Virus record (IMG/VR): IMGVR_UViG_3300035698_020817
Location: 1-38,268 of that record
Strand: one strand, 5' to 3'
Source: a virus
DNA length: 38,268 nt
The notes beneath the pieces are model-generated. The model had not been told where the DNA came from. It did not search any database and saw nothing but the letters and a program-made list of their open reading frames with translations. Each line of letters starts with the position of its first letter. Positions within the stretch are counted from its first letter, which is position 1. Position numbers and translations under genes: made by a program. Below, piece after piece: positions 33,501 through 38,268 of this stretch.

Positions 33501-33905
33501 TTATACCTTTTCTACGGTAATAATTCCATCTTTACCTTCTTCTTGAAGGCCTTCAATATCAACAAATTCAAGTGATTGGAATCCAAATCTTCGTTTCTTT
33601 TGTCCGACACGCATATGAGAAGAACCATCATCATTACTTAAATAGGCATGTACGGGATACCAACCATTATTGTTAAGATGTTTAGCTACCCCGAGAGGGA
33701 CATTATATATTTGACCGTCTACCATGTCGTATCGCTCTGTTTGATCTTCTTTATACAGTCGAAGCACAAAGCTCATCTGGCCGCCAGGAACTTCATAAAA
33801 CTTGAACATCCCTTTCACCATCTCTCTGTCTCTATCTCTGTACCATTTTAAATTTTTTTTAGGTTTTTGTTGTTCTTTTCTTTTACTTTGATCAGCTGTT
33901 ATCAT
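33501..33905 (-). CDS. Conserved virion-operon protein (134 aa)
   Basis: The 134-residue basic protein begins MITADQSKRKEQQKPKKNLKWYRDRDREMVKGMFKFYEVPGG and has a central IYNVPLGVAKHLNNNGWYPVHAYLSNDDG. I believe similar proteins accompany N4-gp56-type capsid genes, which fits its place here. The role is unknown; a head-completion function is inferred from position. A paired hairpin region precedes it. Confidence 0.6.
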   Translation of the reverse strand: MITADQSKRKEQQKPKKNLKWYRDRDREMVKGMFKFYEVPGGQMSFVLRLYKEDQTERYDMVDGQIYNVPLGVAKHLNNNGWYPVHAYLSNDDGSSHMRVGQKKRRFGFQSLEFVDIEGLQEEGKDGIITVEKV

Positions 33906-33922
33906 TTTGTTCCTTTTTTTAG

Positions 33923-33956
33923 AGCACGACCTGGAAGGAGTAAACCAGGCCGCGCT
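33923..33956 (-). terminator. 12-bp RNA hairpin in virion operon (two G-U pairs)
   Basis: Arms at 33923-33934 and 33945-33956 pair along all 12 positions when read as minus-strand RNA, two of the pairs being G-U. On the plus strand those two would be A-C mismatches, so the structure is selected, if at all, in the minus transcript. No T run follows. A second inverted repeat lies just upstream. Together they could reduce expression beyond the capsid genes or mark an RNA-processing site. Confidence 0.6.
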
Positions 33957-33969
33957 TTAGACTAAACCT

Positions 33970-34006
33970 AATAAAACACGTGGTGCTTAACTCACTGTGT
34001 TTTATT
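33970..34006 (-). repeat. 10-bp inverted repeat AATAAAACAC / GTGTTTTATT at a stop codon
   Basis: Arms at 33970-33979 and 33997-34006 enclose 17 bases and overlap the end of the 324-residue gene. With the hairpin at 33923-33956 it forms a structured gap in the otherwise tightly packed virion operon. Confidence 0.5.
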
Positions 34007-34980
34007 TACTCATTAGTTACGCTAAAGGATTTCCCTGCTCTCCAGATCATTACGTCATTAGTGTCTCCACCTGGAGCATCTTCTCCACCTGGCAAGCTCA
34101 TAGCAAGAACTGCCCGGTTATCAGTTGCACCAGCAAGAATATCTACACCACTTGAAAGTGACTCTGCAGTATCTTGCCCTAGAGGGACAACCAATGCAGG
34201 ACTAAACGGAACAACCCCAGGAAGTGGGAACTTGAACGCAGTAAATGCCGTAGAGTCAATGTCCAATGTTAATGTATTAGCAGTAACTGCAGTAACAGTT
34301 GCTGACAATCCATCCATTTGGGTCATTGCATACGCAGCAGGAACAACAAGTCTAACTTCTTGTCCAACAGTTAATCCATGATCAACAGTACAACTAACTA
34401 CAGCTGGTCCAGCAGCAGTAATGTTAGCAATAAAGCGACGTCGTGGATAAAACATATTATCCCATTTTACTTGTCTCCAAAAACCTGCAGTTGCAGCTGC
34501 TCCAGGAGCAGTAGCAATCGCATAAGCAAATTTGAAACTAGTATCAGCAACAAGAGTATCTACTTGGAATTCAATTCCAGCCAAATTTTCTTGACCAGTT
34601 AATCCTGTAAGAAGAACAACATCATCATTAACCAAAGCACCAGTATCTGCAGTTAAAACAACAGGCTGGGTAAGGTTTGACGAACCAGTTACTGCAATAG
34701 CTGCAGTTAAAGGACTTGCGCTTGTATCTATAAGCGTAAAGCCAGTAGTCGCTAAGATATTAAAGTTTAAATTATCACCACCACCACTTTTGAATTCTCT
34801 GGTAGCAGTTCCATTAGCCATTCCACGCTGCCAAAAAAACCTAACGCTATTATCGTCAGTTGCAGCAGCATTAGAAAGGTTTATAACTTCCATCCAATCT
34901 ACGTCAGAACGTAGCTCAACAAGTTTAGTTGCTCCATCAGAAACAAACTTTCCTTGTAATATAGCTGTATCTAAAGCCAT
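34006..34980 (-). CDS. Virion structural protein with E1-FCCH-like domain (324 aa)
   Basis: The 324-residue protein has an N-terminal part with DWMEVINLSNAAATDDNSVRFFWQRGM and Gly/Thr-rich beta segments. A central WRQVKWDNMFYPRRRFIANITAAG leads into the domain shared with the 118-residue protein (VDHGLTVGQEVRLVVP, TLTLDIDSTAFTAF). It ends with ILAGATDNRAVLAMSLPGGEDAPGGD. It follows the capsid gene by 8 bases, so it is probably an abundant head-decoration or vertex protein. The exact role is inferred. Confidence 0.65.
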   Translation of the reverse strand: MALDTAILQGKFVSDGATKLVELRSDVDWMEVINLSNAAATDDNSVRFFWQRGMANGTATREFKSGGGDNLNFNILATTGFTLIDTSASPLTAAIAVTGSSNLTQPVVLTADTGALVNDDVVLLTGLTGQENLAGIEFQVDTLVADTSFKFAYAIATAPGAAATAGFWRQVKWDNMFYPRRRFIANITAAGPAVVSCTVDHGLTVGQEVRLVVPAAYAMTQMDGLSATVTAVTANTLTLDIDSTAFTAFKFPLPGVVPFSPALVVPLGQDTAESLSSGVDILAGATDNRAVLAMSLPGGEDAPGGDTNDVMIWRAGKSFSVTNE

Positions 34981-34988
34981 TATATATC

Positions 34989-35582
34989 CTAAGCTAATGT
35001 TGTGCGTAAATTAATAACCCACAAGTCATTGGTAATTCTAGGAACTTCCGCAAACTTGTAACCAACAGAAGCATTTAGAGCTAACGGACCATCATAAATT
35101 GGTGGTCTGTAGATAAAGCTTGCGCTATATCCATCTTGTTCTATACATGCATATGCTTCCATGCCAACACAGAAAATGTTATACACATCTGAACCATTAG
35201 CTGATGCTGTTGGAGTTTTTGACCCAATTGAAGAAACTAAGAAACGTAGATTTCCAATAGATCCCCACTCAGAACGCAACGCATTCATAGGTGATGGATA
35301 TTGGTTTTTCTGAATAAATCCAGCTACATTATCAAGGTTTCCTGTCAACTGAGTTGAACATAATCCAAAATAAGCATCTCTAACTGGCGCAGTACCAAAC
35401 TTATCGTCACCTTCAATATTGTCCATTACTGTGTACGCATCATTATTTAATAATGTGCGAACAATTTCATCAACATCTGAACGTGAAATTTCTGTTGGAT
35501 TGTCGCCGTTCACGCCACCAACACAGTTAATGAATGATGCTGTTCCAGCAAGCATATTGCGGGTTAACTCATCCTCGGTTTG
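34989..35582 (-). CDS. Major capsid protein, N4-gp56 type, exon 3
   Basis: This exon encodes the C-terminal 197 residues. It begins QTEDELTRNMLAGTASFINC and continues with the conserved NGDNPTEISRSDVDEIVRTLL, APVRDAYFGLCSTQLTGNLD, NQYPSPMNALRSEWGSIGN, MEAYACIEQDGYS and YKFAEVPRITNDLWVINLRT. A caller would start at the ATG at 35585-35583, but that ATG belongs to the last bases of intron 2. Exon 3 truly starts at 35582 with CAA, giving VSLR joined to QTEDELTR as in the family. It is the conserved half of the capsid shell protein. Confidence 0.93.
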   Translation of the reverse strand, partial: QTEDELTRNMLAGTASFINCVGGVNGDNPTEISRSDVDEIVRTLLNNDAYTVMDNIEGDDKFGTAPVRDAYFGLCSTQLTGNLDNVAGFIQKNQYPSPMNALRSEWGSIGNLRFLVSSIGSKTPTASANGSDVYNIFCVGMEAYACIEQDGYSASFIYRPPIYDGPLALNASVGYKFAEVPRITNDLWVINLRTTLA

Positions 35583-35788
35583 CATTTGTTACTCTCCGCA
35601 AGGAGGGGTATATCATTTCTGTATACCTCAGGAGCTTTCGTACTCCTGTTCGGACTATCACATCTCATCTCTGAGTTTTTGGGTTTAGTCTCTCACGCTG
35701 CACAGATCTCTCTTGCTTGCGCCCTGTCGCCATAGTATTACCGTAGGCTTCCAAGTCAATTACCAAAAATTTATACTCCGCCAAATTA
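35583..35788 (-). mobile_element. Group I intron 2 in the capsid gene (206 nt, no ORF)
   Basis: The intron starts at 35788 after U of a U-G pair. P1: exon ACUCCGU with internal guide GCGGAGU. P3: UUUUUGG with CCAAAAA. P4: GCC with GGC of GACAGGGC. P7: GACUA (AGAGACUAAAC) with UAGUC (GUGAUAGUCCG). P8: CUCA/UGAG. P9: CAGGAG/CUCCUG. P10: UUUG with exon 3 CAAA. It ends with omega-G, the G of AACAAATG. Removal joins CGT to CAA and restores LGVSLRQTED. It shares ATTGACTTGGAAGCC and GACAGGGC with intron 1, so both belong to one family. It is a minimal intron without an endonuclease. Confidence 0.92.
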
Positions 35789-35828
35789 ACGGAGTGAAAC
35801 GCCTAAACGAGCCGCTGCTTCATTTAAA
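35789..35828 (-). CDS. Major capsid protein, exon 2 (40-nt mini-exon)
   Basis: Forty bases between two group I introns encode the end of Val and then LNEAAARLGVSLR. This supplies precisely the residues missing between QDPV (exon 1) and QTEDELTR (exon 3), which is the conserved string of N4-gp56-type capsids. Both junctions keep the frame. No gene caller would find an exon this short. Confidence 0.92.
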
Positions 35829-36613
35829 CAATCTGTTACTTTTATGACCTATTTTCATAGGCGGAGAAACCTCTTCGGGTTTCTCTCTCCTGGTTTCCTC
35901 AGGAGTTCAGACTTTCGCATATCCTGTAAGAAGGATCCAACCCGCTAAGTCGTTCACCGTGGATTTCTGTACAATTATCATTAACTATGACACAGTAGTA
36001 CATGAAAGGAATTATATGGAAACTAAAAGAAGAAAATATTATCGCAGATCTCCAGAATTTACTCCAAAACAACATAACCAAATTTATTTGGCCTATCTTG
36101 CTGGAATTATTGATGGAGAAGGTTGCTTTTATATTGGCCAAGCAGGCAGAGCTAGTAATGGCAAGATAACTCGTCATCATAGATGCTGCCTTAAAATTGA
36201 TAATACCGATCAAATTCTTATTGATTGGTTGGTTGTCAATTTTGACGGACTTAATTCTGCTCGAACACGATGGACGTCCAAAAGATCTTATGAACGGACT
36301 GTGCATACGTGGGTAGTTACAGGAGATAAACTCTTGGAACTTTGTGAGCAAATTTTTCCATATTTGGTCATTAAAAAAGCGCACTGCGAAAACATTATTA
36401 AATTTAGAAAAACTTTCACCAATAAAATTGGAGAACATACTAAACCTTCTGAAGAATTTATTCAGATACGTGAAGAGTGTTTGAAAGTTAGTCGTAAACT
36501 TAATTCTCGCTGGCATAATCATCCTTTAAAAAATCCTTCGGCCCTGTCACCCTCGTCTTAACGTTAGGGCTTCCAAGTCAATCAGGGTCGGTTTTAATCC
36601 CGCTTTTATCTTA
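35829..36613 (-). mobile_element. Group I intron 1 in the capsid gene (785 nt) carrying an antisense endonuclease gene
   Basis: The 5' splice site follows the U of CCCGU at 36614. P1: AUCCCGU with GCGGGAU. P3: CCGACCC with GGGUUGG. P4: GCCCU with AGGGC. P7: GACUU (AACGACUUAG) with AAGUC (CGAAAGUCUG). P8: AUCC/GGAU. P9: CUCCUG/CAGGAG, followed by two further hairpins. P10: UAAA with exon 2 UUUA. It ends with omega-G at 35829. Splicing joins GT to T and gives DPVLNEAAARLG. The LAGLIDADG gene sits in the loop between the two halves of the P6 region, on the opposite strand. Confidence 0.93.
36016..36561 (+). CDS. LAGLIDADG homing endonuclease, antisense inside intron 1
   Basis: The start at ATG 36016 has AAAGGA five bases upstream; a longer frame to 35959 would run into the intron core. 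The 181-residue protein has one LAGLIDADG motif (YLAGIIDGEGCFYIG) and HRCCLKIDNTDQILIDWLVVNF, typical of a single-motif enzyme acting as a dimer. KLLELCEQIFPYLVIKKAHCENIIKF and a basic C-terminus follow. It would cut intronless capsid genes to spread intron 1. The gene is transcribed opposite to the capsid, so it is not made from the spliced mRNA. Its last codons are the complement of the ribozyme P4-P6 core. Confidence 0.9.
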   Translation: METKRRKYYRRSPEFTPKQHNQIYLAYLAGIIDGEGCFYIGQAGRASNGKITRHHRCCLKIDNTDQILIDWLVVNFDGLNSARTRWTSKRSYERTVHTWVVTGDKLLELCEQIFPYLVIKKAHCENIIKFRKTFTNKIGEHTKPSEEFIQIREECLKVSRKLNSRWHNHPLKNPSALSPSS

Positions 36614-36956
36614 ACGGGATCCTGATTCTGTAATGTCACTTGCTCATTGAGCTGGACATAGGTCAGTTAAGAATCAGATTTACAGCACCATTACCGTAAA
36701 AATCTATTTTAGCGTCTATGTCTACTGCGGTTAGTTGTTGAGCTGGAGGAGTTACTCCAGTATTCCCCAAAGGAACCAATGCAGAGTTTAATGGATTATA
36801 CCTACGCATACGAAGAGTTGTGCCACCTTTACGAGGCATAACCTTTTTCATTGCAGGTATTTTATGAATAAAGTTCGGAGTCGGAACAGACAAAAGCTTA
36901 TAATCAAAGCTTTGTTGGACCGGCGCCGGAAGAACTGAAGATGTAGTAATTGCCAT
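36614..36956 (-). CDS. Major capsid protein, exon 1 (with an unexplained frame break)
   Basis: From ATG 36956 it reads VPTPNFIHKIPAMKKVMPRK, GGTTLRMRRYNPLNSALVPL and VTPPAQQLTAVDIDAKIDFYGNG, matching the N-terminal part of N4-gp56-type capsids. The frame then meets TGA at 36665-36663 after VNLILN. The conserved continuation TYVQLNEQVTLQNQDPV resumes one frame over at 36661 and runs to the splice site at 36614. The exons total 977 bases, two more than a multiple of three. Either 26-29 extra bases were inserted here, or ribosomal bypassing/frameshifting occurs, or the sequence has an error. Confidence 0.88.
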
Positions 36957-36992
36957 CTTTTACCTTTAAAGTTTTAAAATAACTCTAACTGT

Positions 36993-37081
36993 AAGGCAGA
37001 CGAAGCCTTGTGTACGTCAGACGGGTTAGCGAAACCCAATACGCAAGAGGAAGTGTGGGGTGCGAATCCCAATACAGCACT
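36993..37081 (-). other. Structured leader region before the capsid gene
   Basis: Three stem-loops follow one another: AAGGC/GCCTT (36993-37009); GTGTA/TACGC enclosing GGGTT/AACCC (37010-37044); and AGTGT/GCACT enclosing GGG/CCC around a T-loop-like TGCGAAT (37052-37081). It lies in the capsid 5' untranslated region between a promoter-like pair and the ATG. It is not a canonical tRNA. It could be a translational control or stabilising element. The 244-base gap 36957-37200 contains no gene. Confidence 0.5.
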
Positions 37082-37084
37082 ACT

Positions 37085-37114
37085 AGTATAGTAAGACAAA
37101 TAAAAAAGATGCAA
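37085..37114 (-). promoter_or_regulatory. Candidate capsid promoter TTGCAT-18-TATACT
   Basis: On the minus strand TTGCAT (37114-37109) and TATACT (37090-37085) are 18 bases apart and point to the capsid gene. The -35 box lies within the terminator stem, so transcription is stopped and restarted here. A fresh promoter fits the high capsid demand. Confidence 0.45.
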
Positions 37115-37196
37115 CTATAAATACTGGTCGTAGGGGTTCACTTGTATTACTAATTCTAATTATATCAATACAAATTATTATAGTTGCATCTTTTTT
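37102..37196. terminator. Bidirectional terminator, 19-bp perfect stem
   Basis: AAAAAAGATGCAACTATAA (37102-37120) pairs perfectly with 37178-37196. Both strands end in a T run, as for an intrinsic terminator working in both directions. The 57-base loop contains an inner TTGTATT/AATACAA stem (37142-37148, 37167-37173). It starts right after the scaffold stop codon. Confidence 0.75.
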
Positions 37197-37200
37197 TATA

Positions 37201-37890
37201 TTAAGATGACTTTCTTGCGTCAATCATCTCTCTATAAAGTTTCTTCTTTAATTCTGGAGTTAAACCATTTGCAAATGCATTCGCATGAGACAATGGGCTG
37301 TCTCCTTGTTGTGGAGATACGCTCGATAAAGATCTAGGCTTTGCCATATTCTTCTGAACAACTTCCTTAGAAGCGTCATAACGGTTGTCTTCGTAAATGC
37401 CTAACTTTTTAATAATAGTATAGGTAGAAGAAGCAGTATTATAAAGACTTGATGGAGTCGAAAGCTTTGCTGCAATTTCTGGATAGGCAACTCTAAGTTT
37501 TTCAATTGATTCAGCTGTTACCACTGATTCAAAGTCTGGATATTCAGCTTTTATTCGAGCTTCAGTAGTAGTTTGTTCAACTTGTTTCTTATAGGAGTTA
37601 AGATCGTTTCTTAACTTTTTTAAATGTCTTCCTTCAGCAAGGTCATCATCTCCAAGCTCAGGATCAGTTGCTTTTGGTTGATCTCGCTCTCGTAAAAGAT
37701 CTCGAATCTTTTTGTTGGACTCTTCTAGTTCTCGCTCAGTTTCTTCCTTTGCCTCTCTTAATTTCCTAAAGTTCCTTCTTTCTGCGACTTCAGGTGCTGG
37801 CTGTTCAGTAGTTTCAACTTGTTCTTCTTGAACAGGCTGTTCTTGAACTGGCTCTGTGCTTTCTACGTTTTCTTGCAAAGTTTCTTCCAT
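37201..37890 (-). CDS. Scaffolding protein
   Basis: The 229-residue protein is strongly charged and helical. It has an N-terminal Glu/Gln/Pro-rich region (EPVQEQPVQEEQVETTEQ), then a coiled coil (RNFRKLREAKEETERELEESNKKIRDLLRERD), a helix with EARIKAEYPDFESVVTAESIEKLR, and a short basic C-terminus (ELKKKLYREMIDARKSS). Such a composition immediately before the capsid gene is characteristic of scaffold proteins, whose basic C-terminus binds the coat subunits. It is the gene order portal, small genes, scaffold, capsid, as in P22-like phages. Confidence 0.8.
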   Translation of the reverse strand: MEETLQENVESTEPVQEQPVQEEQVETTEQPAPEVAERRNFRKLREAKEETERELEESNKKIRDLLRERDQPKATDPELGDDDLAEGRHLKKLRNDLNSYKKQVEQTTTEARIKAEYPDFESVVTAESIEKLRVAYPEIAAKLSTPSSLYNTASSTYTIIKKLGIYEDNRYDASKEVVQKNMAKPRSLSSVSPQQGDSPLSHANAFANGLTPELKKKLYREMIDARKSS

Positions 37891-37899
37891 ACTATTCTC

Positions 37900-38268
37900 C
37901 TATTTTTCTAAAAATGGAGCATTTATAATCTCTCCATTTAATCTTTTAGACTTCTTCAATAGATCTCCTGAGTCAAAGTCTAGCACAAAATGTAACAGAT
38001 CACGCTCAGATTTATCAATAGTAAGGGCGTTGTCTTTTAAATAAGCACAGGTGTCTTTTGATGGAACAACCCATAAAAATTCTATATCACCATCATTACT
38101 ATTCCTGTATTTATATACTGCTTGATCCCAGTCGGGGGTAGGACATGTCAAACGAGTGAAAAAATAACTCCGCATAACATTCTTCATTAATCGTTCTTTT
38201 TTAGTCAGAACTACAATGTAAAACTCGTTACCATGGTCTTTTTTTCCACGTTTAATCGCTTCTTGAAC
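37900..38268 (-). CDS. Conserved virion-region protein, C-terminal part of the gene crossing the contig ends
   Basis: The frame enters from the right edge (bases 38142-38268 duplicate 1-127) and ends at TAA 37900. Unique positions 38141-37900 encode TPDWDQAVYKYRNSNDGDIEFLWVVP, CAYLKDNALTIDKSERDLLHFVLDFDSGDLLKKSKRLNGEI. With 268-1 it makes a 169-residue protein. The gap to the scaffold gene is nine bases, so it belongs to the head operon. Family not recognised. Confidence 0.8.
   Translation of the reverse strand, partial: VQEAIKRGKKDHGNEFYIVVLTKKERLMKNVMRSYFFTRLTCPTPDWDQAVYKYRNSNDGDIEFLWVVPSKDTCAYLKDNALTIDKSERDLLHFVLDFDSGDLLKKSKRLNGEIINAPFLEK
38142..38268. repeat. Terminal direct repeat, right copy (assembly overlap)
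   Basis: Identical to bases 1-127; see the left copy. Removing one copy closes the circle and restores the gene across the joint. Confidence 0.95.

Noticed and set aside
35583-35585. ATG start for a separate 198-residue capsid-like gene
   Set aside because: The ATG is formed by the last bases of intron 2; the conserved protein continues upstream through exons 2 and 1.
35899-36522. 207-codon minus-strand frame within intron 1
   Set aside because: Shadow of the LAGLIDADG gene; no recognisable motif and no start site, whereas the plus frame has the YLAGIIDGEG motif and a ribosome binding site.
36663-36677. Classical -1 slippery heptamer explaining the capsid frame break
   Set aside because: The codons CTT AAC before the stop do not fit the X XXY YYZ pattern and re-pairing would be poor, so a standard -1 frameshift is not supported.
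36993-37081. Possible tRNA suggested by GGTGCGAATCC T-loop-like text
   Set aside because: No seven-base acceptor stem, no proper anticodon arm and no GG in the D-loop could be placed on either strand. Kept only as a structured leader.

Overview
The window is a complete, circularly assembled genome of a tailed phage of podovirus type. Its first 127 bases are repeated exactly as its last 127, so the real molecule is about 38,141 bp. The DNA is AT-rich. The virion module has a P22-like layout: TerS, RusA-like resolvase, TerL, P22-type portal, scaffold, N4-gp56-type major capsid protein, head-tail adaptor, P22 gp10-like hub, and gp7/gp16-like ejection candidates. I see no rRNA, canonical tRNA, integrase, DNA polymerase, helicase or recognisable endolysin, so replication must lean on the host. 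The host is unknown. Two exported proteins with a HAxGKGGGPI motif look to me like families of protist-associated bacteria such as Dependentiae; this is a weak inference from memory.

Layout, with the minus strand dominant: 1-3179 holds small head genes and the portal. 3247-4504 is a plus-strand island of small regulators (zinc ribbon, ribbon-helix-helix, MerR-like). 4532-5309 is a pair of minus-strand paralogues. 5331-10335 holds TerL, an HNH endonuclease, TerS and a RusA-like protein. 10351-12655 holds two exported proteins, a replication-initiator-like protein and iteron-like repeats. 12766-16617 is a divergent control region with a small HTH protein, then plus-strand recombination genes (two ERF paralogues), an HNH remnant, two paralogous exported proteins and a membrane protein. 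16646-25233 is the fibre and receptor-binding module. 25353-26655 is a plus-strand island of RHH and membrane proteins. 26652-28351 holds ejection-type proteins. 28438-28971 is a lone plus-strand virion gene. 29101-38268, continuing through the origin, holds the tail hub, adaptor, capsid and scaffold genes.

The most striking feature is the load of intervening and homing elements in the assembly genes. TerL carries two full-size inteins with LAGLIDADG-type motifs, one exactly in the Walker A loop. The capsid gene is split by two group I introns around a 40-nt mini-exon, and splice sites chosen by ribozyme pairing restore the protein family sequence at both junctions. The first intron carries a LAGLIDADG endonuclease gene on the opposite strand. 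An HNH gene lies between TerS and TerL, a second HNH gene has its ribosome binding site buried in an 18-bp hairpin, and an HNH fragment follows the ERF genes. The capsid gene also has an unexplained reading-frame break upstream of the introns. A second theme is tandem duplication: five pairs of adjacent paralogous genes.
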